Part shown: in pieces, positions 63,736-64,000 of the stretch
Numbering within the stretch: position 1 is the stretch's first letter
Layout of the letters: the number at the start of each line of letters is the position of its first letter
Source: Microbacterium sp. STN6
GTDB lineage: Bacteria; Actinomycetota; Actinomycetes; Actinomycetales; Microbacteriaceae
NCBI RefSeq assembly: GCF_026410545.1
Contig: NZ_JAPMIT010000001.1
Location: forward strand, 496,001 to 560,000
DNA length: 64,000 nt
Direction of reading: 5' to 3'
Notes under the pieces: generated by a model
Seen by the model: only the letters and a program-made list of their open reading frames with translations
Databases searched by the model: none
What the model was told of the DNA's origin: nothing
Position numbers and translations under genes: made by a program

Positions 63736-64000
63736 TCAGCCGCGCGTGCAGTGCCCCGAATCCGCGGTCGTGGTGTCACTCGCGGCGCCCTGCGCGACGG
63801 GGCCGAGTACCGACATCGCCAGGGCATAGCCGATCGGCCGGTCGTCGGCGGAGGTCGCGAAGACCACGCCAGCGACCGCGCCGGAACGTGTCAGCAGCGG
63901 CCCACCCGAGTTGCCCTGCTGCACGTCGGCCGCGAGCGTGTAGATCTCCATGGTCGTCTGGGACGACTTGTAGATGTCCTGCACGCTCGCGTCGGCGACG
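63736..64000 (-). CDS. MarP-like trypsin-type serine protease, C-terminal part
   Basis: The frame is open to the right window edge and ends at 63736, so only about 88 C-terminal residues are visible. They contain the catalytic serine motif VQQGNSGGPLLTRSGAVAGVVFATS, then GYALAMSVLGPV and a final Cys-containing tail (SGHCTRG). This matches the end of MarP (Rv3671c), a membrane-anchored periplasmic protease needed for acid and oxidative stress survival in mycobacteria. The membrane and His/Asp parts lie outside. Confidence 0.85.
   Translation of the reverse strand, partial: VADASVQDIYKSSQTTMEIYTLAADVQQGNSGGPLLTRSGAVAGVVFATSADDRPIGYALAMSVLGPVAQGAASDTTTADSGHCTRG

Overview
The window is high-GC actinobacterial DNA, most likely from Microbacteriaceae. 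The phylum call rests on a WhiB protein, a SigH/RsrA-type redox sigma pair, PdtaS, GuaB1, a fused Kgd-type oxoglutarate decarboxylase, a MarP-like protease and the gene order comF-hpf-secA ... aroA-sigH-rsrA, which matches the Mycobacterium tuberculosis Rv3219-Rv3242c block. The family call is inference from gene content and repeat style. The DNA is almost entirely protein coding. I see no tRNA, rRNA, insertion sequence, prophage or CRISPR array.

Layout. 1-11.7 kb: conserved core (comF end, hpf, secA, an Rv3235-family gene, a BldC/excisionase-like HTH gene, two orphan Tad-like genes, pdtaS, whiB1, a repeat-tailed membrane protein, bcp). 11.9-16.3 kb: a sugar ABC importer with its LacI regulator, inserted into that block. 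16.3-21.1 kb: rsgA, aroA, sigH, rsrA, then a divergent VOC/AraC pair. 21.1-29.1 kb: kgd, then guaB1 and two CNNM/CorC genes in the same order as Rv1843c-Rv1841c. 29.1-38.1 kb: OYE-type reductase, HAD, nnrD, GT87, thiamine-binding protein, MFS exporter, and a LuxR regulator with a membrane histidine kinase and a degenerate kinase-like partner. 38-47.8 kb: metX, metY, an SDR-PRTase-ung-GNAT series, a GntR-ABC operon, an amidase and an iron-regulated SIP-domain gene. 47.9-55.8 kb: a minus-strand series (SDR, HExxH protein, flavoprotein disulfide reductase, crotonase, arginase-like, GH2, LacI). 55.9-60.2 kb: a second sugar ABC importer with a GH43 lipoprotein. 60.3-63.7 kb: a five-gene stress/repair operon. 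63.7 kb to the edge: the end of a MarP-like protease.

How it works together. The second sugar locus is a complete oligosaccharide module: secreted GH43, binding protein, two permeases, cytoplasmic GH2, and a LacI repressor whose probable operators (core CAGCGCTGTA) sit at both transcription units. Redox control is a theme: WhiB1, SigH/RsrA, bcp, the OYE enzyme, a disulfide reductase, and a hemerythrin-pcm operon. An iron box controls the SIP gene.

Most striking patterns. (1) Most convergent (tail-to-tail) gene junctions hold short tandem or inverted repeats of 21-37 bp, and the repeat unit often contains a flanking stop codon. (2) Two 87-bp elements with shared ends lie in inverted orientation between pdtaS and whiB1. 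(3) Two perfect DnaA boxes lie about 1 kb apart in adjacent upstream regions. (4) Many genes have a TANNNT box 6-9 nt before the start codon and no Shine-Dalgarno sequence, i.e. leaderless mRNAs. (5) The GntR gene is coupled to a 23-codon upstream ORF that has the best ribosome-binding site of that operon.
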